Shown here: positions 6,721 to 15,628 of the stretch, one piece after another | Layout: every line of letters begins with the position of its first letter | Position numbering within the stretch: position 1 is the stretch's first letter | Assembly (NCBI GenBank): GCA_020632495.1 | Contig: JACKFL010000005.1 | Coordinates: forward strand, 496,001-560,000 | Source of the DNA: Candidatus Omnitrophota bacterium | GTDB lineage: Bacteria; Omnitrophota; Gorgyraeia; Zapsychrales; Zapsychraceae | Direction: 5' to 3' | Length of the DNA stretch: 64,000 nucleotides | The notes under the pieces: generated by a model | Told to the model about the DNA's origin: nothing | Databases searched by the model: none | What the model saw: only the letters and a program-made list of their open reading frames with translations | Made by a program: the position numbers and the translations under genes

Positions 6721-8406
6721 TCAATTCCTTTGCAAACTGTAGACGATGGGAATTGTAATGTTCAGTTCCTGAAGGTCGGAATCTGATGGAAAACTGCTGT
6801 ACGGAGCGCTGTTTTTGGCCGTATTTAGCGCGTAATCATCGAACACTTCATGGCCCGAAGATTCCTTGACCAAGGCATACGCCAGCGTGCCGTCATTCAG
6901 GATGTGCAATCCGAGCTTAACCGTACCTTCCCAACCATATTCGCGGGCCTCCCGCGGATAGACGATTTGTTGAGATATCTTGCGTTGTACTTCACGCACA
7001 TAGTCCTTCATTTCGTCCGGAATGCGCACAGCCGATGTGGCCATGGGTTTAGGCGCTTCTTTCATATCCATGTCATCCACCACAGCCCGGGAAACGGAAG
7101 ATCTCGGTTGATCCTTCATCCGCTTGTGTTCTTCCGTAGTTAATGGATTCAAGCCCGTATCGATGCGGTACGGCGTAAGGGAAATTACCAACTCGGTATC
7201 CAGATCCGGCGTCGGAGTGGATCTGGACCGAAACATTAGACCCAGGATCGGGATTTCACCTAAGTAAGGTACTTTCTTTACTGTTTCCGCCGTCCGTTGT
7301 TGAATCAAACCGGCCAGGACGATCGTTTGCCCGTCATCCAGAAAGAGCTGTGAACTGGCGCTCCGCGTGGTGAAGGCGACGTCCTCGCCAACGGCGTTGG
7401 AGGCATCGATATCACTGATTTCAATATTCAGGATAACATCGATCTTCTCCTTACGAATAGTCGGAGTGATAGTCATCCCCACCCCGTATTCCTTAAATTC
7501 CACATTCTCCTGAACGGAATCGCCGGTGGAGGTCGTGGTCCGAATCGGAATTTCCCCCCCGATCAGGAAGCTCGCTTCTTCCCCGCTCAAGACAACCAAC
7601 TTCGGTTGGGAAAGGATGCGCCCCATCCCTTCTTCCAATAATGCGTTCACAGTAGCCACCAGGGAGTCTGCACGGCGGAAATCTCCGATTTTAAAGAAAT
7701 CGCCCACCGAACCGTCAAAAGTAGGGATATCTTCTCCATAGCTCAGCTTGAGCGGCCCGCCCCCGGATCCGGAATCTCCGGAGCCGGCTCCAGCCGCGAA
7801 CCAGTCAATACCGAGACTTTTGGTCAACGTGGTACTCAACTCGGTGATTTGAACATCGATCTGGACCAGGTCTTCGATATCTTGCTCCTGAACCAGGCTG
7901 ATAATGTGTTCATCAAAGGGAGAAACAATATCTTCGAACAGAATCTGCTTGTATTCGGGTACGGTACCGGTAATGACGACCTTGCCTTCCGGTCCGTTGA
8001 CATCCAGATAAACGTGCTTCAGGCCGGCATCCGTGAAAAGTTTCTGAAGGCGGTCGGCGATCGAAGTCAATTCGGTCCCGGACACATTGATCATCACGAC
8101 CCGCTTGCCGTATTCGTCCCAAATAAACAGGGGCGTTTGACCCGTATTCTTGGCAATCAGCAGGATTTGTGAGTCGTCGGCATCAACAACATCAGCAATT
8201 TCCGGATCGGTCATGGAAAGCCTGGTTAAGGAGTAGACCTTTAACTGGGTCAATTCACCCAGAATCATGTTGACCTCATCGGCGTACACGGTATCCACCA
8301 TATCTTCCGCATGCGCGGCCTGACCCGGCAGAAATCCCGTTCCGAACAGCAATACCAAAGATAGTATGAACCAAGTGAGAAATTTACTGTGTGTTGATGT
8401 TTTCAT
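6721..8406 (-). CDS. cpaC: CpaC/RcpA-type secretin with C-terminal TonB domain
   Basis: A 561-residue outer-membrane secretin. A signal peptide (residues 1-33, ending QAAHA) is followed by the pilus-secretin N-terminal domain (LGELTQLKVYSLTRLSMTDP), a BON-like region (KVVITGTVPEYKQ) and the secretin core at about 180-420 (VPYLGEIPILGLMF, TELVISLTP). After a linker, residues ~465-561 form a TonB C-terminal domain: QIVYPREAREYGWEGTVKLG, then DGTLAYALVKESSGHEVFDD. In TonB this domain contacts outer-membrane partners. It is not a normal part of CpaC and may dock the secretin to a lipoprotein, peptidoglycan or a second channel. Three nucleotides separate it from cpaB. Confidence 0.88.
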   Translation of the reverse strand: MKTSTHSKFLTWFILSLVLLFGTGFLPGQAAHAEDMVDTVYADEVNMILGELTQLKVYSLTRLSMTDPEIADVVDADDSQILLIAKNTGQTPLFIWDEYGKRVVMINVSGTELTSIADRLQKLFTDAGLKHVYLDVNGPEGKVVITGTVPEYKQILFEDIVSPFDEHIISLVQEQDIEDLVQIDVQITELSTTLTKSLGIDWFAAGAGSGDSGSGGGPLKLSYGEDIPTFDGSVGDFFKIGDFRRADSLVATVNALLEEGMGRILSQPKLVVLSGEEASFLIGGEIPIRTTTSTGDSVQENVEFKEYGVGMTITPTIRKEKIDVILNIEISDIDASNAVGEDVAFTTRSASSQLFLDDGQTIVLAGLIQQRTAETVKKVPYLGEIPILGLMFRSRSTPTPDLDTELVISLTPYRIDTGLNPLTTEEHKRMKDQPRSSVSRAVVDDMDMKEAPKPMATSAVRIPDEMKDYVREVQRKISQQIVYPREAREYGWEGTVKLGLHILNDGTLAYALVKESSGHEVFDDYALNTAKNSAPYSSFPSDSDLQELNITIPIVYSLQRN

Positions 8407-8409
8407 GAT

Positions 8410-9291
8410 TTATAGCTCCCTGCCTCCCCGAAATATTTCCACAAAGGGCGTATCATCGACCTGCAAGTCTTCTTCTACGTAGTCGTTTTCCACCCTGCTC
8501 GGCGCTTTGGCTTTTGGTAGATTAAGTTCTGTACCTTGTTTATCTAAAACGTAGTCGGCGAGGGAATCCCAGGCCGCCACCTGTAGGGCTTTGGTCTCCT
8601 TCTCGGCCGGCGAGCGCAGCGCCAGCTTGAGTTTTCCATACTTTTGTGCAAATGTGATCAAACCGGCTTCTTCCGGATCGACTGCCAGAGTCACGTTAAG
8701 GGCCCGAGACTTTTGCTGCTGCTGATAAACCAGCGCGCTTCCCACGGGTTTGAAATTCGCATTGACCGCCAGCACCTGGACGTTCTGGAACAGAACCGAG
8801 GTGATCTCAATCGGCTTTTCCTGAGGATCCTGGGGGTGAGGGATCTCCAGCTCGCCCAAAATATCAACATAGTCGCCCGGATTGACCAAGCCGCCGACGG
8901 CGGACAGTGAGTCGATAAGCAATGTGATGGCGCGCTTTCCCGGAGGTGTAATGGACGCAAAGACCGTACTATCCACGATCTGCGTGGGAACCCCGGTCGT
9001 GGCCTTGACTCCACCGCCTTTGGGAAGGTTGGCGAGCTGCTGAGCAAGGGCCTGTTGTTGCTGTTTGGCCATCGCCTGCATTTGCTTCTGCAGTTCCCGG
9101 TTCTTGATTTCCATTTCCTTGCGCAATGCCGCGGTTTGTGCGGCCGCCTTCTTCTCATAATCCTTCGCCAAGGCCTTTGTTTGGTTCTCAATGCTGCTCT
9201 TGACGTATTGGGACATTAAAAATGCGGCCGTCAGACCCAAACCTACCGCCAGCGCGATAGTGGCGAACTGTTTTTTATTCTCGATATTCAT
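8410..9291 (-). CDS. cpaB: CpaB/RcpC-type Tad pilus assembly protein
   Basis: A 293-residue protein with one N-terminal membrane helix (about 10-28), a glutamine-rich coiled coil (about 35-90) and an SAF/RcpC domain containing PPGKRAITLLIDSLSAVGG and VNPGDYVDILG (about 113-145). CpaB proteins sit in the periplasm and link the inner-membrane platform to the secretin. The coiled coil between membrane anchor and SAF domain is longer than in typical CpaB and may act as a spacer. It lies between the foldase gene and cpaC, all on one transcript. Confidence 0.85.
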   Translation of the reverse strand: MNIENKKQFATIALAVGLGLTAAFLMSQYVKSSIENQTKALAKDYEKKAAAQTAALRKEMEIKNRELQKQMQAMAKQQQQALAQQLANLPKGGGVKATTGVPTQIVDSTVFASITPPGKRAITLLIDSLSAVGGLVNPGDYVDILGELEIPHPQDPQEKPIEITSVLFQNVQVLAVNANFKPVGSALVYQQQQKSRALNVTLAVDPEEAGLITFAQKYGKLKLALRSPAEKETKALQVAAWDSLADYVLDKQGTELNLPKAKAPSRVENDYVEEDLQVDDTPFVEIFRGGREL

Positions 9292-9303
9292 ATCTCACCT
9301 CAG

Positions 9304-10278
9304 TTAATTAAGTAACTCTTCCCTGACCTCAACCGGCGTTTTCTGTTTAACTTTTTCTATCTGTTCAAGAATGACTTCTTGTTGTTTCAGTAACAGCTGG
9401 GAACTGACGACTTCTTCTTTAACTTCATCGAATGGAATCGGGCCGCCGCCGCGAACATCTTCCAGTTTGATAATGTAAAAGCCCTTGGGCCCTTGGAATA
9501 CATTGCTGGTCTCACCCGGCTGCAGAGCAAGAATCTGCTCGGCCATTTCGAAGAAGGGCTCTTCGGTAATATAACCCAAATCCCCGCCTTTGGCGGCGGT
9601 GTCGCCGATCGAGCTGGCCTTGGCCAGTTCAACGAAATCTGATCCCTTGAGTATCTCCACCAATAGCTCATTGGCTTTGACCTTGTCTTTTACGACAATC
9701 TCACGGACCCGGAACTCCGTCGGTTGGACGATTTGATCCTTGCGTGCTTCGTAAAAGGCCATCGCTTCTTCGTCGGACACTTGAATGTCTTCGGTCAGCC
9801 TCAATGCGGCCTCTCTGACCAACAGAGTCCGCCGAAATTCGTCCAAGGCAGCCACCACGTCCGGATCTTTGGCGATCCCGGCCTCCTCGGCATACTCCAC
9901 CAGTAATTGCTGCCGCACTAATTCCTCCAAAATCAATCTTTTAGCTTGCGGATCAGTCGCATCAAACCCCGGCATAACTTCTTGGACCGCACTGAGGCGC
10001 TCATTGAATTCATCGAGCGTCATACGCCACTCTCCGACCCGGGCAAGTTCATTTCCGGATAACGGTTTGGGTGTTTGCGGTTGCGGTTTTGCCTGCTGTG
10101 CTGGTTTTGGGGTTGCTGCGGGGGGTGGGGGAGGCGCGGCTTGCTGTTGCTGTGGTGCCGCTGCGGAGTCTTGCTTTTGCGCCTTTCCGGTGACGGACGC
10201 GAATTGATCGCATCCGGCCAAACTAGTGACGGTTAGACCGACGATGATCAAACCAAAAACATTCATGTTTCTTTTCAA
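9304..10278 (-). CDS. Parvulin-type peptidyl-prolyl isomerase lipoprotein (SurA/PrsA-like)
   Basis: A 324-residue lipoprotein with lipobox LAGC (Cys23), a Pro/Gln/Ala-rich linker (about 35-75), a SurA-type N-terminal helical domain (about 80-180) and one PpiC parvulin domain (about 186-280) with VREIVVKDKVKANELL, GDLGYITEEPFFEMAEQIL and the closing GFYIIKLEDV. It would fold exported proteins in the periplasm. As the first gene downstream of a strong promoter and directly upstream of cpaB, it probably serves the secretin or pilins. The linker would let the catalytic part reach away from the membrane. Confidence 0.88.
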   Translation of the reverse strand: MKRNMNVFGLIIVGLTVTSLAGCDQFASVTGKAQKQDSAAAPQQQQAAPPPPPAATPKPAQQAKPQPQTPKPLSGNELARVGEWRMTLDEFNERLSAVQEVMPGFDATDPQAKRLILEELVRQQLLVEYAEEAGIAKDPDVVAALDEFRRTLLVREAALRLTEDIQVSDEEAMAFYEARKDQIVQPTEFRVREIVVKDKVKANELLVEILKGSDFVELAKASSIGDTAAKGGDLGYITEEPFFEMAEQILALQPGETSNVFQGPKGFYIIKLEDVRGGGPIPFDEVKEEVVSSQLLLKQQEVILEQIEKVKQKTPVEVREELLN

Positions 10279-10317
10279 GGGGTGCTCCTGACTTTCTAAA
10301 CCGTTTTATATTTAGTA

Positions 10318-10346
10318 AGTATATCCGTTAAGGATGCCATTGACAA
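10318..10346 (-). promoter_or_regulatory. Sigma70-type promoter of the Tad operon
   Basis: TTGTCA (10341-10346), a 17-bp spacer and TATACT (10318-10323) on the minus strand, 40 bp upstream of the foldase ATG. It lies in a 234-bp AT-rich gap after mdh, and should drive the foldase-cpaB-cpaC-fusion ATPase-DUF192 genes. Confidence 0.7.
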
Positions 10347-10512
10347 GGTTAGCACCGAACTATCGGACAAAAAGCAAAAATCTTATGATTTTTGGCAATT
10401 TATTCGATTTTTTGCCTAATATTTGTGCAACACCATCAATGATATCATATATAGAGGGGAGATCAAATTTATTTCAGATTATTTTTAAGTGGTTTTGAAG
10501 CATAAACTTAAG

Positions 10513-11502
10513 TCACGCGGCCAGCATTCCGGCGACCGCCTCTTTTTCCGCCTTCAATTCTTCATGCGTCGCATCGATTTTTTCCTGCGCGAAGGCGCTA
10601 TGATCCAGTCCCTGAACAATTTTCCAGTCCGCCCCATCGGAGGTCACCGGATAGCTGAACATCAGACCTTCTTCTATGCCGTAACTCCCATCAGAACACA
10701 CAGCGACGGAGAAACAGGACCCCTGGGGTGTCGGTGTGGTCAAATTGCGGACCGTATCCACGACAGCATTGGCCGCAGACGCGGCGGAGGACAATCCGCG
10801 GGCCTTAATGATAGCGGCCCCCCGCTTCTGGACCGTCTCGATAAATGTACTCTGCAACCATTCCTGATCGGTGATCGATGCGGTCACCGGCTTCCCGTTG
10901 ACGGTGCCGTGGTACACGTCGGGAAACTGCGTGGCCGAATGGTTCCCCCAAATGGCGATATTTTTCACGGCAGAGACCGGCACCCCGGCCTTTGCTGAAA
11001 TTTGAGCATATGCTCGATTTTGATCCAGCATGGTCATCGCAAAGAAATTTCGGGGAGCAATATTAGGCGCGCTCGCCTTGGCGATATAGGCATTGGTATT
11101 GCATGGGTTCCCCACCACCAGAACCTTGCAGTCCGGCTTGGCATTATCGGACAGGGCCTTCCCCTGGACGGTAAAGATCTCGCCGTTGACCTTCAGCAAG
11201 TCTCCACGTTCCATTCCGGCCTTGCGGGGGACGCTTCCCACCAACAGGGCCCAGTCTACATCCTTGAAAGCGGTATTGACGTCGGCTGTCTGCGTTATGG
11301 AATTCAGCAGGGGAAAGGCGCAATCGTCCAGCTCCATGCAGACCCCCGCCAGGGCCGGGAGGGCCGGTTCCAATTCCAGGAGATTAAGATCCACTCGTGT
11401 GTGTGGTCCGAACATTTGACCGGATGCAATCCGAAAGAGAAGGGCGTATCCGATTTGCCCGGCGGCGCCGGTCACGGCTACCCGTACTGATGCTTCTGAC
11501 AT
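10513..11502 (-). CDS. mdh: Malate dehydrogenase
   Basis: A 329-residue NAD(P)-dependent malate dehydrogenase of the cytosolic-like (type 2) group. It has the dinucleotide-binding start VAVTGAAGQIGYALLFRIA, the substrate-site segment VGSVPRKAGMERGDLL, VVGNPCNTNAYIA, and the active-site region IWGNHSATQFPD with the catalytic His. It interconverts malate and oxaloacetate and pairs metabolically with the succinyl-CoA synthetase genes at 51.7 kb. AGGAAGT precedes the ATG. A pilin-like gene ends 24 nt upstream, which is an odd neighbour. Confidence 0.95.
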   Translation of the reverse strand: MSEASVRVAVTGAAGQIGYALLFRIASGQMFGPHTRVDLNLLELEPALPALAGVCMELDDCAFPLLNSITQTADVNTAFKDVDWALLVGSVPRKAGMERGDLLKVNGEIFTVQGKALSDNAKPDCKVLVVGNPCNTNAYIAKASAPNIAPRNFFAMTMLDQNRAYAQISAKAGVPVSAVKNIAIWGNHSATQFPDVYHGTVNGKPVTASITDQEWLQSTFIETVQKRGAAIIKARGLSSAASAANAVVDTVRNLTTPTPQGSCFSVAVCSDGSYGIEEGLMFSYPVTSDGADWKIVQGLDHSAFAQEKIDATHEELKAEKEAVAGMLAA

Positions 11503-11526
11503 ACTTCCTCCAAACTATTTTTGGTA

Positions 11527-11742
11527 TTAATTGACGAGTCCCAAATCGTCGAAAATTTCCGTGGCGGTTACGTTCATCATGGAAATGGTGATTTCCGAGG
11601 CTTGATTAACGGAGGTCATAAATGTGCCTCCGGGCAGGGTAAATACAAAGAGAATAGCAATGATTCCGCCCATAACCATCAGATATTCGGCCAATGACTG
11701 CGCGGACTTTCTGTTAGTACCTGAAAATGATCGCCTTAGCAT
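11527..11742 (-). CDS. Stand-alone pilin-like protein with class III signal
   Basis: A 71-residue protein: leader MLRRSFSGTNRKSA, motif AQSLAEY, a hydrophobic helix and then FTLPGGTFMTSVNQASEI. The PGGxF element after the helix matches the array gene at 1539-1760, so the two form one subtype. It is separated from the main array by ~9.5 kb and lies between a nitrilase gene and mdh. It may be a minor pilin or an unprocessed membrane protein with a pilin-like start. The reading is based on the signal motif alone. Confidence 0.7.
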   Translation of the reverse strand: MLRRSFSGTNRKSAQSLAEYLMVMGGIIAILFVFTLPGGTFMTSVNQASEITISMMNVTATEIFDDLGLVN

Positions 11743-11770
11743 CGCTGCCTCCCGGGTGCCGGACCACCCA

Positions 11771-12571
11771 TTAAATGACGATCCGGCTGCGTGTTAGCTG
11801 AAGTTGGTCCATTTCAAGTGTACCATAAATAATCTCTTCCTTATAACCCGAAGCCTCCTGCAGCACCTCCCCCCAGGGGCTGATGATCAGACTGTGACCA
11901 TAGTAGCGTATGCCCCGATGGTCTTCGCCGATTTGGTTCGGGGCCAGCACATAACAGAAGTTTTCGATGGCGCGGGCCCGCAGCAGCGTCTGCCAATGGG
12001 CCTTACCCGTTTCATGGGTAAACGCCGACGGGACCACGAGGATGTGAGCGCCGGCGCAGCGGTATTTATTATAGAGCGATCCAAAGCGTAAATCAAAACA
12101 TATTGACATACCCACCCGAAACGGCCCGACGGACGCAAGAGCCGCCTTCCCGCCGGCCGAAAATTGATCCGCCTCCCTTACCCGTTTGCCGCCGACCCGG
12201 GCCTCGAACAAATTTATCTTGCGGTACTTTGCGGCAATTGCGCCGTCCGGACTGATGAGGACCGAAGTATTGTACGGCCGCAGCCTGTCCGGGCTGCGTT
12301 CGTACAAGGACCCCAACAAAATATGCGCCTTATGCGTACGAGCGAGCTCACCGAACGTGCCGGTGGTTTCGCCCGGAATCTTTTCCACAACCGTTTCTCT
12401 AAGCTCCTGGGATAGACGTCCCCGGTAAACGAACACCTCCGGCAGAAGGATGAACTTTGCTCCCTGCCCGGCCGCCTTCTCTACATAGTGACATGCCCGC
12501 CCAAGATTACGCGCTTTGTCGTCCGTGGCGCTAAATTGAATTACGGCAGTTTTAAGAATCGCTTTGGGCAT
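11771..12571 (-). CDS. Carbon-nitrogen hydrolase (nitrilase superfamily, Nit1-like)
   Basis: A 266-residue amidohydrolase with the catalytic triad in place: Glu in ILLPEVFVYRG (about residue 44), Lys in AAKYRKINLF and Cys in GMSICFDLRFG. The CFDLRF segment and the overall length match the Nit/YbeM group, which hydrolyses deaminated glutathione or omega-amidic acids. The exact substrate cannot be read from sequence. It lies in a minus-strand run with a 2-hydroxyacid dehydrogenase 18 nt upstream, so both may handle 2-oxo or 2-hydroxy acids, which is a guess. Confidence 0.85.
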   Translation of the reverse strand: MPKAILKTAVIQFSATDDKARNLGRACHYVEKAAGQGAKFILLPEVFVYRGRLSQELRETVVEKIPGETTGTFGELARTHKAHILLGSLYERSPDRLRPYNTSVLISPDGAIAAKYRKINLFEARVGGKRVREADQFSAGGKAALASVGPFRVGMSICFDLRFGSLYNKYRCAGAHILVVPSAFTHETGKAHWQTLLRARAIENFCYVLAPNQIGEDHRGIRYYGHSLIISPWGEVLQEASGYKEEIIYGTLEMDQLQLTRSRIVI

Positions 12572-12589
12572 TCTGTTTCTCCGTCGCTG

Positions 12590-13567
12590 TCACGCCTTGA
12601 TCTGCGGAACGGGATAGGGGAAGCGACCGCTTTCATAAAATACCGCCACCGACTCAACGGTACGGCTCGTCTTAAGCGCCAAGGCCTCGGCACTGTTAAA
12701 GGCATTATGCGGTGTACAGATCACATTCGGGCGTCCGGCGAAGGCCGTTACTTGCCGGACCAGCGGGTCGTCGATATCTCCGCTGCGCATCTTCTCGCCC
12801 AAGTCCTTTTCATCCGGAAACACATCCAATCCGACACCACCCAGCCTCTTCTCGTCAATAAGACCAACCAAGTCCTCCATCGGGGAAATTTCTCCCCGGG
12901 AAACATTGATGAACAACGCCCCCGTGGTCAGCGAAGCTAACCGTTCCCGGTTCAGCAGTCCCGCCGTAATTTCAGTAAGCGCGGCCGCGCAAATAACCAC
13001 CTCGGCCCAGGGCAATCCCTCGTCTAGACTGACATATTGAATCCCGTCCCACTTCGGATCGATATCCACGCCCCGCACATCCATACCACACGCCCGGCAT
13101 AACATCGCGGTTTCCGTGCCGATCTGCCCGACCCCGAATATGAGCACTTTCCGACGGAAAACCTCTCTGCCGGTCAGGCCCTCCCGATAGAAGCGTGGAA
13201 ACTGGCCCAACTGCGCCTTGGCATTCTTGATGAGCATCAGCAACAGCATCAGCGCATGCTCGGCGACGGCGCGGGAACAATACGGCCCGAGATATCCGAG
13301 CGCGACGGGTTTTACACAGTCTGTGAACATTCTGTGGATATGATCGAACCCCTGGCTGCGGGTCAAAACAGCGTCGAGCTCCGGCTTCCATCCGTCGGGA
13401 ATGACCGATTGCGTGCGTACCGAGATAAATTTGGCCGGCAGCGTCGAAGCGCCCGCCTCCTGAATCGTTTCCTGGTAAAATACCGGATTTATCGTCGGGG
13501 GAAGTTGCTCTGTGATTTGCTGACGTTCGGTTGTAAAGGCTTCAAAAAAAGCAATGTCGGCGATCAT
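12590..13567 (-). CDS. D-isomer-specific 2-hydroxyacid dehydrogenase
   Basis: A 325-residue NAD-dependent dehydrogenase. The nucleotide-binding motif is VLIFGVGQIGTETAMLCRA (about 140-160). The catalytic Arg lies in INVSRGEI, the Glu in the VGLDVFPDEKD region and the His in VICTPHNAFN. It resembles D-lactate or phosphoglycerate dehydrogenase-like enzymes without an ACT domain. Substrate is not determinable. Nine nucleotides separate it from the methyltransferase gene upstream, suggesting one operon. Confidence 0.85.
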   Translation of the reverse strand: MIADIAFFEAFTTERQQITEQLPPTINPVFYQETIQEAGASTLPAKFISVRTQSVIPDGWKPELDAVLTRSQGFDHIHRMFTDCVKPVALGYLGPYCSRAVAEHALMLLLMLIKNAKAQLGQFPRFYREGLTGREVFRRKVLIFGVGQIGTETAMLCRACGMDVRGVDIDPKWDGIQYVSLDEGLPWAEVVICAAALTEITAGLLNRERLASLTTGALFINVSRGEISPMEDLVGLIDEKRLGGVGLDVFPDEKDLGEKMRSGDIDDPLVRQVTAFAGRPNVICTPHNAFNSAEALALKTSRTVESVAVFYESGRFPYPVPQIKA

Positions 13568-13576
13568 CGGCGGAGC

Positions 13577-14113
13577 CTACTTTTTTATGGGACGTAACCA
13601 TATTTTGAAGTGCTCGGCGGGAAACATATATGTCCAGAACCGTTCATACGCCGTCGGACACGCATTAAACAATTTGTGCAGAAAAAGCCGGCGGTGCGCC
13701 CGGTGAAAGGTGATCTCTTTTTTTATGAGATGAAACTTATTGCCAGTCAACCACGTATATTCGTCCTGAAGATAGTCGTCGAACCCGAACCAGTTGAATC
13801 GGAGTTTATGGTGCGGGGTGTTAGCACACCACGACGAATGATGCGGCACTTCGATGAATATTTCACCGTCCTTTTTACAAATCCGGTGTAATTCCGCCAT
13901 AACCGGCGGGAGATTTTCCAGATGTTCGAGCACATGGTGACAGCTGATCTTCTCAAAAGCGTCGTCGGCAAAAGGATACGGGACTTGATTGAGGTCGTGG
14001 ATAACATCGGGATGATGCTCCGGATCGATATCCAGCGTTACGGCCTCGGGCTCGCTTTTCCCCGCGCTGCCTAGTACCAGTTTCGTTTTAAGCTCGCCTT
14101 CGGCCATAATCAT
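13577..14113 (-). CDS. SAM-dependent methyltransferase, class I
   Basis: A 178-residue protein with a SAM-binding start (KLVLGSAGKSEPEAVTLDID), DLNQVPYPFADDAFEKISC and the HVLEHLENLPPVMAELHRI segment typical of Methyltransf_11-type enzymes. GEIFIEVPH follows. Members of this group modify small molecules or surface polysaccharides. The next gene upstream is an acyltransferase, so a role in surface glycan decoration is possible, though a 225-bp gap separates them. The C-terminus contains Trp/Phe-rich HRRLFLHKLF and may bind the substrate or membrane. Confidence 0.75.
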   Translation of the reverse strand: MIMAEGELKTKLVLGSAGKSEPEAVTLDIDPEHHPDVIHDLNQVPYPFADDAFEKISCHHVLEHLENLPPVMAELHRICKKDGEIFIEVPHHSSWCANTPHHKLRFNWFGFDDYLQDEYTWLTGNKFHLIKKEITFHRAHRRLFLHKLFNACPTAYERFWTYMFPAEHFKIWLRPIKK

Positions 14114-14338
14114 CTACTCATTTTTTGGCAATCCATTTCAGGTGAACCCATGAAACACCGAAATACTGCCCACACCCACTTCTTTAAGCAATCCAGGAGC
14201 ACTTGGAGCAAGCCTTGCTAAAATCTTCAATCGGGCAAGTATACGGCAGACTACGGGTGCTTAAACCCATGCCCCTTGGTCATCCATTATACGAAGCCGG
14301 CGGGCGTGTTTCCATACAAAATATGATCTCGACGACCG

Positions 14339-15409
14339 TTAGGGAACCAGCCTTTTTCGCAAATCAAGGAAATATTTTTCCAGTGTTGTCGAGGACACTG
14401 CGCCCACCGCAAGTGACAGGAATAGGTAAAGCAGGACCGTCACCCCGGCGGCTACATTTGGCACGATCAGCATCAGAACGCAAATTACCGGTAGATGCCA
14501 TAGATACACCCCGTATGAGACTCGACCTATTTTTCGCATAATATTATTTTCCAATAACTTAAGAATAACGGGGTTGCCGTTCAGGGCGGCGCTAATAATA
14601 CACGCGGTCGCCAAATACGTCGCCGTGTACGGCCACCAGGAATAAAGATTGGTGTCCAAAATCGCGCTGACCAACAAGGCCGAACCTGCGAAGAACAGGA
14701 CAATCCGCCACGGCTTCCGCGCCCATCGGACGGATATACTCTCCTCACATAGCCGCAGTAGGCAACCGATCAGGAGGGCATCGACTCTCAAATGTGTCAT
14801 GCTGAGGAGCTCCGGTCTCCCGGGCGAAAAGCTGAAATACCGCGCTATAAACACGATGATCCCCAACGCCCAGATCACCTGGACAAGGAGCTGGCGCCGC
14901 TCCGTAGCTGTTGTTCGAAGGCGGCAAATCACATAAAGAAGCCACGGATATGCGAGGTAAAAGTGCTCTTCGATGGCGATCGACCACGTGTGTGTAAGGA
15001 TCGGCATCAGTCCGGTATAGTTCTGAATAAATAAGATGTTACTGAACACGCTGTGGGCATCAATATCCTCCGGATAAAAAACAGTCGTAATGATGCCCCC
15101 AAACAGCACCACGGCCCAATATTGGGGAATTATTTTAAAAAACCGGCGAAGATAAAACCGTTTGATACGAATATGTGCTTGGAGGTCGTCCAGAAATAGT
15201 CCGGTAATGAGAAAACCACTGAGGACAAAGAAGATATCGACACCAAGATATCCGCTTCTGGCGACGATAAAAAAGTAGGGGTAGAACCCGCCTAGAACAC
15301 CCTCTAATTTGAAGAAATCATTGGCATGCCGCAACAATACCCAAATGATAGCCACGGCCCGCAATCCATCCAAAAATGGATAAATTTTTCTGGTTTGTGC
15401 GTCCGGCAT
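14339..15409 (-). CDS. Acyltransferase 3 family membrane protein (OafA-like)
   Basis: A 356-residue polytopic membrane protein of the acyltransferase-3 family. Landmarks are YPFLDGLRAVAIIWVLLRH near the start, GVDIFFVLSGFLIT (about 55-70) and HTWSIAIEEHFYLAYPWLL (about 140-160). Around ten hydrophobic segments follow. These enzymes O-acylate lipopolysaccharide, peptidoglycan or other exported sugars. Ser/Glu/His positions of the family are retained. It is preceded by a terminator and tRNA-Glu and followed by a 225-bp gap. Confidence 0.88.
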   Translation of the reverse strand: MPDAQTRKIYPFLDGLRAVAIIWVLLRHANDFFKLEGVLGGFYPYFFIVARSGYLGVDIFFVLSGFLITGLFLDDLQAHIRIKRFYLRRFFKIIPQYWAVVLFGGIITTVFYPEDIDAHSVFSNILFIQNYTGLMPILTHTWSIAIEEHFYLAYPWLLYVICRLRTTATERRQLLVQVIWALGIIVFIARYFSFSPGRPELLSMTHLRVDALLIGCLLRLCEESISVRWARKPWRIVLFFAGSALLVSAILDTNLYSWWPYTATYLATACIISAALNGNPVILKLLENNIMRKIGRVSYGVYLWHLPVICVLMLIVPNVAAGVTVLLYLFLSLAVGAVSSTTLEKYFLDLRKRLVP

Positions 15410-15441
15410 GAATTAGTGCCATACATGGGGATTGACCAATG

Positions 15442-15468
15442 AAAAAACCTCCTTGTCGGAGGTTTTTT
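15442..15468 (-). terminator. Intrinsic terminator after tRNA-Glu
   Basis: AAAAAACCTCC and GGAGGTTTTTT form a perfect 11-bp stem around TTGTC. The T tract works in either direction. On the minus strand it ends the tRNA-Glu transcript before the acyltransferase gene. Confidence 0.8.
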
Positions 15469-15484
15469 CAATCTACAAAATAAG

Positions 15485-15558
15485 CGACCCCACGGGGATT
15501 TGAACCCCGGCTCTCAGCTTGAAAAGCTGATGTCCTAACCTGACTAGACGATGGGGTC
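15485..15558 (-). tRNA. tRNA-Glu (UUC)
   Basis: A 74-nt cloverleaf with acceptor stem GACCCCA/TGGGGTC, discriminator G, T-loop GGTTCAAATCC and anticodon loop CTTTTCA giving anticodon TTC. CCA is not encoded. GluRS for it is encoded at 44785-46062. Confidence 0.93.
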
Positions 15559-15628
15559 GTAGTCGGAAATATAAAAGCCTATTATATGAATTATTTATTT
15601 GCGGTCAAGTAAAAAAATTTCCGTCGGG

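Noticed and set aside
8691..9191. A 166-codon Arg/Ser-rich minus-strand frame inside cpaB
   Set aside because: Composition is that of a shifted frame of a coding region, and cpaB has clear motifs.
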